Part shown: positions 1 through 7,720 of the stretch, piece by piece
Numbering within the stretch: position 1 is the stretch's first letter
How the letters are laid out: each line of letters opens with the position of its first letter
Source of the DNA: Bacteroidales bacterium
GTDB taxonomy: Bacteria > Bacteroidota > Bacteroidia > Bacteroidales > JAGOPY01
NCBI GenBank assembly: GCA_030638325.1
Contig: DAOWEV010000103.1
Coordinates: 1 to 16,435 of the forward strand
DNA: 16,435 nucleotides
Direction: 5' to 3'
Notes under the pieces: model-generated
What the model was told of the DNA's origin: nothing
The model's database searches: none
The model's input: the letters and a program-made list of their open reading frames with translations, nothing else
Translations under genes and position numbers: made by a program

Positions 1-48
1 ATTTGTTGATTTGTTTATTTGTTTATTCGTTTATTCGTTTATTCGTTT
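1..48. repeat. 8-bp tandem repeat, consensus ATTYGTTT, six copies
   Basis: Six consecutive octamers run from the window edge: ATTTGTTG, two ATTTGTTT and three ATTCGTTT. The window begins inside the array, so its true extent is unknown. It leads directly into the more complex array that follows. The plus-strand open frame across it is a by-product of the repeats and is not called as a gene. Confidence 0.9.
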
Positions 49-487
49 ATTTCCTAACAACTTCCGTCTTCGGTCTCCCGTCTTCCATCCCTCAGTCCCT
101 AAGTCTCTAAGTCCCTCAGTCCCTCAGTTGCTCTCTCAACTGTCAACCGTCAACCGTCAACTATTCCCATCTTCCGACTTCCGACTTCCGACTTCCATCT
201 CTCAGTCTCTCAGTCCCTTAGTCGCTCTCTCAACTGTCAACAGTCAACCGTCAACCGTCAACCGTCAACTATTCTCGTCTTCGGTCTTCCGACTTCGGAC
301 TTCCGTCTCTCAACTCTCAACTCTCTCTCAGTCCCTTAGTCGCTCTCTCAACCGTCAACCGTCAACTATTCCCATCTTCCGACTTCCGACTTCGGTCTCT
401 CCCATCTCAACTCTCAACTCTCACCTCTCTCTCAGTCCCTAAGTCCCTAAGTCTCTCAGTCGCCCCTTCGCCCTCCCGCTCTCTCAA
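49..487. repeat. Composite heptamer/octamer tandem array with ~100-bp higher-order units
   Basis: This stretch of about 440 bases holds no credible gene and is almost wholly short tandem repeats. Octamers such as AAGTCCCT, CAGTCTCT and TAGTCGCT (for example 93-132, 203-226, 329-344) are followed by CTCTCAAC, then heptamers NGTCAAC (141-161, 235-269, 353-366), then TATTCYCRTCTTCCG and ACTTCCG heptamers. The TATT junction recurs at 162, 270 and 367, so the whole cassette repeats with a period of about 97-108 bp. More octamers follow at roughly 434-465. The last heptamer, CTCTCAA at 481-487, contains the stop codon of the minus-strand glycosyltransferase gene. Confidence 0.9.
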
Positions 488-1752
488 TTCGTAAAAGAAC
501 TATATTTGCTATAGAAATCCAGGTGTTCGCCGGCTATGGCTTCCCAGCTATAATGGGCACGGATCATTTCATTTGCATTTTTTCCGATGCTTTCCAGGAG
601 CTCTTGATCTTTAAGTAATTTGATCATGGCTGCAGCAAACTCTTGAGGGTTATCAGGATCAATAAGAAACCCTGTTTTACCGTCTGTGATAACATTCCGG
701 ATGCCGCCGAATTTTGATGCAACAACGGGCTGGCCACATGCCATGGCTTCCTGGGATGTCATCCCGAATGGTTCGAATTTAGAAGGCAGAACGAACATCT
801 GTGCATACTGATAGTTGGCTAACATATCTTCATCCGGGACATAACCGATCAGTTTCACGCGGCCCTGCATTTGCTTTTCCTCTATGATGTTATGCATCAT
901 GTTGATAACACCCTGTTCACGTGGTTTTGGATCAGGTGAGCCTCCCCCGATAACGAGGTCGATACCTTCTACTTCTTTTCTGACAAGGTCGAAAGCGTGC
1001 AGCAGCAAATCATGTCCTTTGTTGGTATCTAACCGGCTGAGGCAGTAAATATATTTATCCGGAAGCTGAATACGTGGCTTCGGATCACCCGCAGTTGGTT
1101 TATGATAAGTATGGACATTCACGCCCGGGGGGATGATCTCGATGTTATTTGCATAATAATTATAGAGTTCATTTAATTTTTCCAGTTGGACCTTTGAGGT
1201 CAGGCTTTGTCCGTTCACCGACTCGAATATCCTGAGTTCTTCAGCAATCCGGTGCTTAAAATTAAATTTCTTCTCCATCTCCTCAGGTTCTCCGCCCATC
1301 TGATCACGTTTCCATGCACCGAGGGAGTGGGCGGTGAAAAAGAGAGGCTTATTCAGGGCCCGGGCAACATCTATGGCAACGATACCGGCATCCACATAAT
1401 GCCCGTGGAAAAGATCGTAATCAATCTGGTTTGTACGGATAAATGCTGTCATATTCTCTGAAAGCCCGGGAAGCACATCGTAAATGAACTCTTTGGGGAT
1501 GAATTCCCATGGGCCGGCTGGTATCCTGATAATGCGTACATCAGGATTGCCCGGGACAGGATCTACCTGTTCCTGTGATTTATCGAACCACCGGGTGTAA
1601 ATGTCCACCTTGATCCCAATTTGTGATAAAGCTTTTGCAAGTTCCAGGACATACACAACCTGCCCCCCTGTATCTGTTTGTCCAAGCTTTGGCACAGGGT
1701 CGAAATAACCGTGTGTGCTCAGCATGGCAATATGTTTGAAATTATGATCCAT
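484..1752 (-). CDS. Glycosyltransferase family 4, sucrose-phosphate synthase-like
   Basis: A predicted cytoplasmic GT-B retaining glycosyltransferase of 422 residues that moves a sugar from a nucleotide sugar to an acceptor. Visible signatures are LGQTDTGGQ (residues 23-31) at the N-terminal donor/acceptor site, HGHYVDAG (117-124), TAHSLGAWKRD (140-150), the nucleotide-sugar motif SRLDTNKG (239-246), and the GT4 E-x7-E motif with E327 and E335. The TGGQ and HSLG blocks are the pattern seen in sucrose-phosphate synthase and mannosylfructose-phosphate synthase, so a sucrose-like or compatible-solute disaccharide is plausible; the actual substrates cannot be read from the sequence. The ATG start at 1752 lies 11 bp inside the end of the upstream kinase gene, implying translational coupling. 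The TGA stop lies in the final heptamer of the repeat array. Confidence 0.9.
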   Translation of the reverse strand: MDHNFKHIAMLSTHGYFDPVPKLGQTDTGGQVVYVLELAKALSQIGIKVDIYTRWFDKSQEQVDPVPGNPDVRIIRIPAGPWEFIPKEFIYDVLPGLSENMTAFIRTNQIDYDLFHGHYVDAGIVAIDVARALNKPLFFTAHSLGAWKRDQMGGEPEEMEKKFNFKHRIAEELRIFESVNGQSLTSKVQLEKLNELYNYYANNIEIIPPGVNVHTYHKPTAGDPKPRIQLPDKYIYCLSRLDTNKGHDLLLHAFDLVRKEVEGIDLVIGGGSPDPKPREQGVINMMHNIIEEKQMQGRVKLIGYVPDEDMLANYQYAQMFVLPSKFEPFGMTSQEAMACGQPVVASKFGGIRNVITDGKTGFLIDPDNPQEFAAAMIKLLKDQELLESIGKNANEMIRAHYSWEAIAGEHLDFYSKYSSFTN

Positions 1753-2398
1753 AGTCTTCTTTTCTTACTGCATCATATTCTTTGGTGATGATAATATCTG
1801 CCTTTTCTTTATGCTTTGAGATGATATTATGTTCAATCATAAGGATCTTTTCCAGGAATTCATCCTGTTCTTCACGTGCCCGTTCTGACCTTGCAGCACG
1901 GGTGTCATCCAGGTTTCGGTCGATGAAGATCCTGCAATTGGCGTGTTTTAGCACTGTTGTATAAGTGCCTTCAGCGATCAGTACTTTATAGGGGCTGAAA
2001 TCGATTACCTCTGAAGATATCCTGTCTTCGCCAAATATTACCAATGGCTTTTCTATTTCTTCAACCCCGCTGAGTATGGCTGAGATCTCCTCATCCATAA
2101 GTCCCAGTTTTACTTCGCCCAGGCCAACATGATGGATATCCTGTTTCCTGACTTCAGCATTCGTTTTGGGCGGGTAAACGAAATAATCATCCTGCTGGAA
2201 GATGAATGTTTTTATTCCTTCAGATTCCAGCTTATTTGCAATAGAAGCAGCGATCTCCGATTTTCCGGCACCCGACTCGCCTGCTACCGTGATAACGTAT
2301 TTGCCATCAGATTCCAGTATGTCATCCAGCATTATCCGGACACTTTGCTGTGCAGCTTTCTTATGATGATCGCCAATGATCAGGACATCTCCTCTCAT
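1742..2398 (-). CDS. P-loop kinase, uridine kinase/phosphoribulokinase-like
   Basis: A cytoplasmic P-loop NTPase of 218 residues. It has a Walker A motif GESGAGKS (residues 40-47), QQDDYF (68-73) matching the acidic substrate-site motif of uridine kinases, a strand ending in AEGTY (142-146) like the VEG motif of that family, and an arginine-rich lid region (about 161-175). It probably phosphorylates a small sugar or nucleoside; the substrate is unknown. I chose the ATG at 2398; a TTG eight codons upstream (2422) keeps the frame open but adds residues outside the recognisable fold. It overlaps the following glycosyltransferase gene by 11 bp, so the kinase may make or modify the acceptor, donor or product of that enzyme (inference). 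An adenylylsulfate-kinase or zeta-toxin-like assignment is less likely because the DDY motif fits uridine kinase better. Confidence 0.8.
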   Translation of the reverse strand: MRGDVLIIGDHHKKAAQQSVRIMLDDILESDGKYVITVAGESGAGKSEIAASIANKLESEGIKTFIFQQDDYFVYPPKTNAEVRKQDIHHVGLGEVKLGLMDEEISAILSGVEEIEKPLVIFGEDRISSEVIDFSPYKVLIAEGTYTTVLKHANCRIFIDRNLDDTRAARSERAREEQDEFLEKILMIEHNIISKHKEKADIIITKEYDAVRKEDYGS

Positions 2399-2507
2399 AA
2401 TGATTAGGTACTTAGGGTGCAACTTGTAACAGCCAATTAATTCCCGCCAAAGGTGGTTTTAGTTCAACACTTGTTTTGAAATAACATAGTTTTTTCAGTG
2501 TGAAATA

Positions 2508-3422
2508 ATGCAACCAAAAGTAACATTTTTTAATTACTTTCGATTGGTGAAATATGCTTCCAACAGATATGGTGACATACGAAAACATATCCTGTCAGAC
2601 CTGAAAGGGCTTTACGATGAACGTGAGATACGACGGTTTATCTTCATATTGTTCGAGTCATATACCGGGATATCCAGGGCCCGGCTTCTATCGGAACCTG
2701 ACATTACTATCAATGAGCCGGCTTTGCTCAAGATACACTTTGCCGTGAGGGATCTGAAAAAATTCAGGCCCATACAATATATCACCGGAAAGACACATTT
2801 TCTTGATCTAAAGCTGGATGTAGATGATCATGTGTTAATACCAAGGCCTGAAACGGAAGAGCTTGTAAGCTGGGTTATTCAGGATCTGAAACCCGGAAAG
2901 GATTTGAAAATACTTGATATCGGAACCGGCAGCGGGTGTATTGCCATCGCTTTGAAAAAGCACATAAAAACGGCCTTGGTCACTGCTGTTGATAACGATG
3001 AAAGAGCCCTTCAGGTAGCCAGGCGGAATGCACACAACAATCATTGTGAGATCCTCTTTGATAAAGCAGACATCCTGGATCAGTCGACCTTGAAGGACGC
3101 AGGCCATTTTGATGTGATCGTAAGCAACCCCCCGTACGTTCGTTACCTTGAACGGCAGATGATGCACCCCAATGTACTGGATTACGAACCGGAAAACGCC
3201 CTGTTCGTGCCGGATGATGACCCTCTTTTATATTACCGTGCAATCCTGGAATTTTCCCACTCCCACCTTTCTCCCAAAGGCCATATCTATGTTGAGATCA
3301 ATGAAAACCTGGGAAGTGAAACGAAAGCCCTTTTCTGGGAATATGGATTTTATGAAGTGGAATTGCGGAAGGACCTGAATGAAAAGGATAGAATTATCAG
3401 GGCCGTATTTTATTACCCCTGA
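2508..3422 (+). CDS. prmC: Peptide chain release factor N5-glutamine methyltransferase PrmC
   Basis: PrmC (HemK) methylates the glutamine of the GGQ motif in release factors RF1 and RF2 using S-adenosylmethionine. This 304-residue protein has the helical N-terminal release-factor-binding domain (about 25-100), the linker motif IPRPETEELV (111-120), SAM motif I DIGTGSGCIAIAL (137-149), an acidic ribose-binding region VDND (161-164), and the catalytic NPPY (207-210). It is slightly longer than the usual 275-290 residues, by an N-terminal extension of about 20. The ATG at 2508 is the only ATG near the N-terminus; TTG and GTG codons 13-14 codons further in are possible alternatives. It is divergent from the kinase gene and its last 26 bp overlap the convergent YpsA-like gene. 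Confidence 0.96.
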   Translation: MQPKVTFFNYFRLVKYASNRYGDIRKHILSDLKGLYDEREIRRFIFILFESYTGISRARLLSEPDITINEPALLKIHFAVRDLKKFRPIQYITGKTHFLDLKLDVDDHVLIPRPETEELVSWVIQDLKPGKDLKILDIGTGSGCIAIALKKHIKTALVTAVDNDERALQVARRNAHNNHCEILFDKADILDQSTLKDAGHFDVIVSNPPYVRYLERQMMHPNVLDYEPENALFVPDDDPLLYYRAILEFSHSHLSPKGHIYVEINENLGSETKALFWEYGFYEVELRKDLNEKDRIIRAVFYYP

Positions 3423-3891
3423 TCTTGTTAAATCCAAACAGCCTCACCAAAAACATATACGCTTTCTCGTAAACATTTGAACTCCTGCTCTGTCGTGGCC
3501 CGGCTATATTGAGTTTAGAGATGTTATGCTTGTTGATCCAGTCTCTGACCTTTTGTGTGTCATACTGTCCTGACAGGTCTATTTCAATGATCGCTTTGTT
3601 CAGCAGCATACACATGCTTATTGTATAGGCAGAACCTTTATCAAGCCACCCGTCATGGAGGATCAGGGTGCCGTCGCTGTCCCTGACATTCCATTCAGTT
3701 CTGACTCCAGGATCTTTTGAAGATGTTTCTTTTAAGGGGTATTTTTCAGGAATGCTACCATCTTCAGCCCATCTTTCTGCCGGACACCAACCCCTGCACT
3801 CCAGATCATAGTGCATCGCAAAATCCAGTGCAGCACGGTCGACACCTGTCTGGCCGCCAGACACGATTGCTATGTTGTGAAGATCAACCAA
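3397..3891 (-). CDS. YpsA-type putative molybdenum carrier protein
   Basis: A 164-residue Rossmann-like protein of the SLOG/YpsA superfamily annotated in databases as putative molybdenum carrier. Visible motifs are SGGQTGVDRAALD (residues 11-23), GWCPAERWAEDG (34-45), RTEWNVRDSDGTLIL (64-78) and KGSAYT (85-90), which form the nucleotide- or ligand-binding face of the family. The biochemical role of the family is not settled. Translation appears to start at TTG 3891: an in-frame TAA lies three codons upstream, no ATG precedes the SGGQTG motif, and the next candidate (GTG) would cut the first beta strand. The gene follows the PiT transporter stop by 20 bp, so the two are probably co-transcribed. 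Its 3' end overlaps prmC in antisense. Confidence 0.85.
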   Translation of the reverse strand: MVDLHNIAIVSGGQTGVDRAALDFAMHYDLECRGWCPAERWAEDGSIPEKYPLKETSSKDPGVRTEWNVRDSDGTLILHDGWLDKGSAYTISMCMLLNKAIIEIDLSGQYDTQKVRDWINKHNISKLNIAGPRQSRSSNVYEKAYMFLVRLFGFNKIRGNKIRP

Positions 3892-3911
3892 GATTGATTA
3901 TGAAATAGTGG

Positions 3912-6158
3912 TCACCGTGAATTTGACTGAAAAATAATGAAATCACGCTGTGATTTAACCAGATTGATCGTATGCAACAGCATATTTTTGACCTCTTCGA
4001 GAATTCCGAGGTAAAGCAGGCTGTTTCGGGTACCTACTTCATTGTTCTTGATCCTTTTGATCTGTTTTTTCTTATAAATTTCAATTAGCTCAAGGATCTC
4101 CTGCTGCTTCTGGATCGCTCCATCCGTGTTATCATAGTCTCTTTCATGGATCAAAATAACTATTTCATGGTATAAGACAGAGATCTCATCAGTCAGTACG
4201 GTCAGGTCGGTTTTCTGTTCTTCGATCAGGCTTTTGTGGTTGTTATCCACATGATCGAAGACGGGCATGATAATATAGGTCAGGTTATGTGCTATCTCCC
4301 GCAGATAATCAAGGACCTGCACATAATAGTGACCTGTTTCAATAGAATCTTCTTCCAGTTTTTCAATGGTATTATGTATATTATCCTTCAGGTATTTCAC
4401 ATTTTTATTCAGATCCTTGACCTTTTTTAAAACTTTTTTGAGTTTTTTGAGATCTTCATCGCTGAGCCCTTGAAGCGTAGCTTTTAACAACTCCGGAATA
4501 TCCTTTAAGGTTTCGGTGATTGTTTCGGAACATTTAGTAATGATATTTTCTCCGTCAAGCTGAGCATCATGATCTTTTTTTGCTTCAAGTTCGGATCTTT
4601 CATTTTCCTTTCTTCTAAAATGAAAATAAGTTCTTAGTATAATAACAGCAGCAAGTAACACAAGGATACCCACACCGATGAAGGATGTGTAAAAAATGAA
4701 CAGGGCAAATAGCGCTGATACTGTAAAAGCAGATAGTGCAGTCAGGAACCATCCTCCGATAACCGTGAAAACACCGGTAATCCGGTAAACAGCACTCTCT
4801 CTTCCCCAGGCCCGGTCCGACAGGGAAGTTCCCATGGCTACCATGAATGTTACATAAGTTGTAGATAAAGGTAACTTAAGGGAAGTAGCGAACGCAATTA
4901 AAATACTTGCAACAGTCAGGTTGGTGGAAGCTCTGATCATGTCAAAAGAAGGCGTATCAGTGAGTTTTACATGATCATTAGGGTTTTCGAATCTTTTATT
5001 AATGGATTCAAGAGTAGATTCCGGAATGATCTTTTTAATGCCGTTATTAAAAGAAACGGCCATCTTAACTATCGAACGGGACAAAAATGTTGAGGCAAAC
5101 CTTTCATCTCCTTCAACCTGCCGGGCAAGGTTAATTTCTGTACGTGAAACTGATCTCGCTTTCTTTGATAACCATATGGTTACCACCATGATAGCCCCGG
5201 CCAGCACCAATAAGATAGTAGGGGTCTGGATCTTCTCAGTCAATGCACTCATTAAAAACTGATCGTGGCCAACCTTAATATATTCCTGGTAAGAGGAAAG
5301 ACCCGCCAGGGGTACCCCGATAAAATTGACCAGGTCATTTCCGGCAAAGGCCATGGCCAGGGCAAAAGTACCAATCAAAATAATGAACTTCGGAATGTTC
5401 ATGTTGAAGACCCATTTCAGAAGTTGTAAAAGAATGGTCCATCCGAGAAAACTTAATGCCATTATTGTGAGGGAGTTTTCCTTGACCCAATCCTTCCATT
5501 CATCTGTCATGAAGGATGCTCCTTTGGCCCCTTTGATCAGGATAAAGTAGGTGATGGCAGCAATAGCAAAGCCTCCCCAAATAGCGCCAAAGTACTTTAA
5601 TTTCTTTTTATACTCGAATGTAAAGATCATTCTGGTGATATACTGTACGAGAGATCCGATGAGAAATGCCAGGATGACAGATAACAGGATACCCAATATG
5701 ATAGCCAGTGCCTTCTCAGAATTAATATATTTTCCAAGATCCAGCAGAGACTCATCAGGAGAAATTCCTATTTTAATTAGGGAAACAGCCACTGCCGCCC
5801 CCAGTAATTCAAAGACTATGGAAACTGTTGTGGATGTTGGCAGTCCAAAGGTGTTGAAGAAATCCAGTAAAATGATATCAGTGATCATAACAGCGAGAAA
5901 GATGATCATGATCTCGGAAAAATAGAAATGATCGGGATGGAAAATCCCTTTTCTGGCCACTTCCATCAAACCGCTTGAAAAAGTTGCCCCGACCAATATC
6001 CCAATGCTGGCTATGATCAGAATGGTTTTTACCGGCGCTGCCTTTGCACCAATAGCGGAATTTAAAAAGTTAACGGCATCATTACTAACCCCAACCACAA
6101 GATCGGCGATTGCCAGAGCAATAAGGACAATGAGGATGATCAGATAGAAAGTTGCCAT
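3912..6158 (-). CDS. PiT-family inorganic phosphate transporter with C-terminal PhoU-like domain
   Basis: An inner-membrane, cation-coupled phosphate permease of 748 residues. The PHO4 core shows the inverted-repeat signatures of the family: a first SNDAVNFLNSAIGAKA (residues 25-40) with GLPTSTTVS (105-113), and a second AGNDLVNFIGVPLAG (272-286) with LPLSTTYVTF (429-438). Around ten hydrophobic helices run to about residue 512. A basic stretch (about 515-530) then leads to a soluble helical, charged tail (about 540-748) resembling PhoU/DUF47. In many bacteria that tail is a separate Pit accessory protein, so this is a natural fusion common in Bacteroidetes and probably a regulatory domain. 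The first signature reads VSND where GAND is typical. The YpsA-like gene follows after 20 bp. Confidence 0.94.
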   Translation of the reverse strand: MATFYLIILIVLIALAIADLVVGVSNDAVNFLNSAIGAKAAPVKTILIIASIGILVGATFSSGLMEVARKGIFHPDHFYFSEIMIIFLAVMITDIILLDFFNTFGLPTSTTVSIVFELLGAAVAVSLIKIGISPDESLLDLGKYINSEKALAIILGILLSVILAFLIGSLVQYITRMIFTFEYKKKLKYFGAIWGGFAIAAITYFILIKGAKGASFMTDEWKDWVKENSLTIMALSFLGWTILLQLLKWVFNMNIPKFIILIGTFALAMAFAGNDLVNFIGVPLAGLSSYQEYIKVGHDQFLMSALTEKIQTPTILLVLAGAIMVVTIWLSKKARSVSRTEINLARQVEGDERFASTFLSRSIVKMAVSFNNGIKKIIPESTLESINKRFENPNDHVKLTDTPSFDMIRASTNLTVASILIAFATSLKLPLSTTYVTFMVAMGTSLSDRAWGRESAVYRITGVFTVIGGWFLTALSAFTVSALFALFIFYTSFIGVGILVLLAAVIILRTYFHFRRKENERSELEAKKDHDAQLDGENIITKCSETITETLKDIPELLKATLQGLSDEDLKKLKKVLKKVKDLNKNVKYLKDNIHNTIEKLEEDSIETGHYYVQVLDYLREIAHNLTYIIMPVFDHVDNNHKSLIEEQKTDLTVLTDEISVLYHEIVILIHERDYDNTDGAIQKQQEILELIEIYKKKQIKRIKNNEVGTRNSLLYLGILEEVKNMLLHTINLVKSQRDFIIFQSNSR

Positions 6159-6279
6159 TCAGAAATTAATCTTGATCAGCAAAGGTTGTAAAAATAAAAA
6201 CTAAAACAACAAAATGTTGAAAAAAAAATAAAAACTTAGGCTTTGTGCGGTTTGGATCTGATTTATTGATGAAATTGAA
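6159..6279. other. Intergenic region upstream of the phosphate transporter
   Basis: An AT-rich 121-bp gap holds the 5' region of the transporter and the 3' end of the DUF3298 gene. I found no exact Bacteroidetes TAnnTTTG element on the minus strand and no clear hairpin. The A-rich tracts at about 6190-6236 give no convincing terminator. Confidence 0.5.
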
Positions 6280-7404
6280 TCACTTCAGTAGCCTGTATAC
6301 CGGGCTGGATTTTATCATAATGCGCCTCAGCTTTTCAAATGGTATGAACACATTGATCGAGCCCATAGCAAAGGGCGCTATTTCGTATCTGTTGTAATAA
6401 AACTCCAATCCGTCTTTGTTTAAATAAAAGTTCCTGGATGGATCTGCATCATGATAAAAGAACCCTGCATCTTTAAGGCTGGCATTGGGCCCCAACTCAT
6501 ACTTTTTTCGTAAAGCTGCATTTAGGATATCCCTCAGGTCGTTTTCATATTCCGGCCTGAATATATCATCTAATGTGATCATTAGCCCGGTTGTCAGATC
6601 AAAAACTGTGAGTTTTGAGATCGGCATCCCATGTGCCCCACCTGTATAACCGTAATCGAAATTTTCAAGTGATAATATGTAATTTTTATTATAGTGAACA
6701 TTCATGGATTTAATCTTTTCCCAACTAAAAGATGCCCCTCCATCATAAAGATCCCGATTCGATTTTTTGTAATTATGGAAATATTTATTCATTTCGCTAT
6801 TGAGCATTTCAAGAGGTGTATCCCGGTCGATATCTTTCCCGAAAAAGTTTTGGAGAATGCTCTCATGGATGGAATCTGAAACCGCAGGATTTTCAAATTC
6901 AACCGGTAGTAATAAGCTTAGCTGTAAAGTAGCCGTAGGAGCATCCTTTGCATCCAGCAGGGGAGCTGATTCCTCGAGATGATAAACAATAAAAGCCATG
7001 CTGCCACCTTCGTAGGTCTCCCTGATCTCAAAGGGCAGAACCTTTGTGTCTTCAGGATTTTGCCAGCTTCCGGCAATCCGGTGCTCATCTATAAACTGGC
7101 CCGAATAGATTGCCCCGAGACTGTTCAGTTTGAATTCCGTAAATGTGACCCTGTTTTCCTGATCAATGGATCCATTCACAGGCATTGTCTTACCGTAATG
7201 AGCAAGGCTGCTGTCAGTACCTTCCTCAAAATAGTAATAATAATATGAACCACTTACCTGCTTATTGATTCCTATCAGGTCAATAACAAGGAAAATATTG
7301 TTACTGATCTGACCTTCCATGTGTTTATAGAAGCTATTCCGCTGTGCGAAAACATTGGTTGTAAATCCAATTACTGCAGCTATGATTATCAATTTGGTTT
7401 TCAT
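6280..7404 (-). CDS. Secreted DUF3298 (RsiV-like) domain protein
   Basis: A 374-residue exported protein with a signal peptide (residues 1-20, ending VFA before Q21). The N-terminal part (about 30-130) is a beta-rich region with a run of five tyrosines at 54-58. The C-terminal half matches the DUF4163/DUF3298 arrangement: a PdaC-like segment (about 155-265) with the characteristic GGAHG (255-259), then DUF3298 ending in a stretch with EIAPFAMG (341-348) and a final IPF (354-356). Related domains occur in the anti-sigma factor RsiV and in the deacetylase PdaC, where they bind lysozyme or act on the wall, but no catalytic polysaccharide deacetylase domain is present here. The function is unknown; the location is periplasm or surface. 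It is preceded by 316 bp of non-coding DNA and is probably monocistronic. Confidence 0.82.
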   Translation of the reverse strand: MKTKLIIIAAVIGFTTNVFAQRNSFYKHMEGQISNNIFLVIDLIGINKQVSGSYYYYYFEEGTDSSLAHYGKTMPVNGSIDQENRVTFTEFKLNSLGAIYSGQFIDEHRIAGSWQNPEDTKVLPFEIRETYEGGSMAFIVYHLEESAPLLDAKDAPTATLQLSLLLPVEFENPAVSDSIHESILQNFFGKDIDRDTPLEMLNSEMNKYFHNYKKSNRDLYDGGASFSWEKIKSMNVHYNKNYILSLENFDYGYTGGAHGMPISKLTVFDLTTGLMITLDDIFRPEYENDLRDILNAALRKKYELGPNASLKDAGFFYHDADPSRNFYLNKDGLEFYYNRYEIAPFAMGSINVFIPFEKLRRIMIKSSPVYRLLK

Positions 7405-7720
7405 TTATTATCAATTAAAATTCAAAGATTAAAAACGCATATAGCAATTTTCATTGTACACTACTTCCCCCGATAAAAATAATGTTCAACTGATAGCCGC
7501 TGTAATATAACCTGCCTTTTTTATCACTAAGTTTCCATTAGGTAATCCGTTAATAGCCAATAGGTAATATAATTTGTGAAATTTAGGTCTTACTATTATA
7601 AGAAGTTCTGGTGAGGGTTGTTCATAGCGTGCAGGATGCACATCTAATAATATGCGTAATGACGGTGATATCAGCGATTAAGCGAGACAAACAGAGGGAT
7701 GATATTATCAACAAACTGAT
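7405..7720. other. 316-bp non-coding gap with a repeated TAGGTAAT box
   Basis: No credible gene lies here. The octamer TAGGTAAT occurs at 7539-7546 and again at 7561-7568, 22 bp apart (about two helical turns). A looser pair, ATAGCC followed by GTAATATAA, occurs around 7493-7510 and 7553-7572. These may be control sites for the DUF3298 gene or chance AT-rich similarity. No exact promoter consensus or terminator hairpin was found. Confidence 0.4.

Noticed and set aside
11..442. 143-codon open reading frame on the plus strand across the left array
   Set aside because: It exists only because the repeat units lack stop codons on this strand. The product is low-complexity S/P/L/R/T repeats with no domain or signal.
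1..487. CRISPR array
   Set aside because: Units are 7-8 bp and contiguous, with no 25-40 bp repeats, unique spacers or cas genes.
2399..2422. TTG start extending the P-loop kinase by eight residues
   Set aside because: The ATG at 2398 gives a complete fold and is the stronger start codon; the extra residues have no visible role.
2487..2494. TAGTTTTT as a -7 element for prmC
   Set aside because: It misses the final G of TAnnTTTG and has no TTTG at proper -33 spacing.
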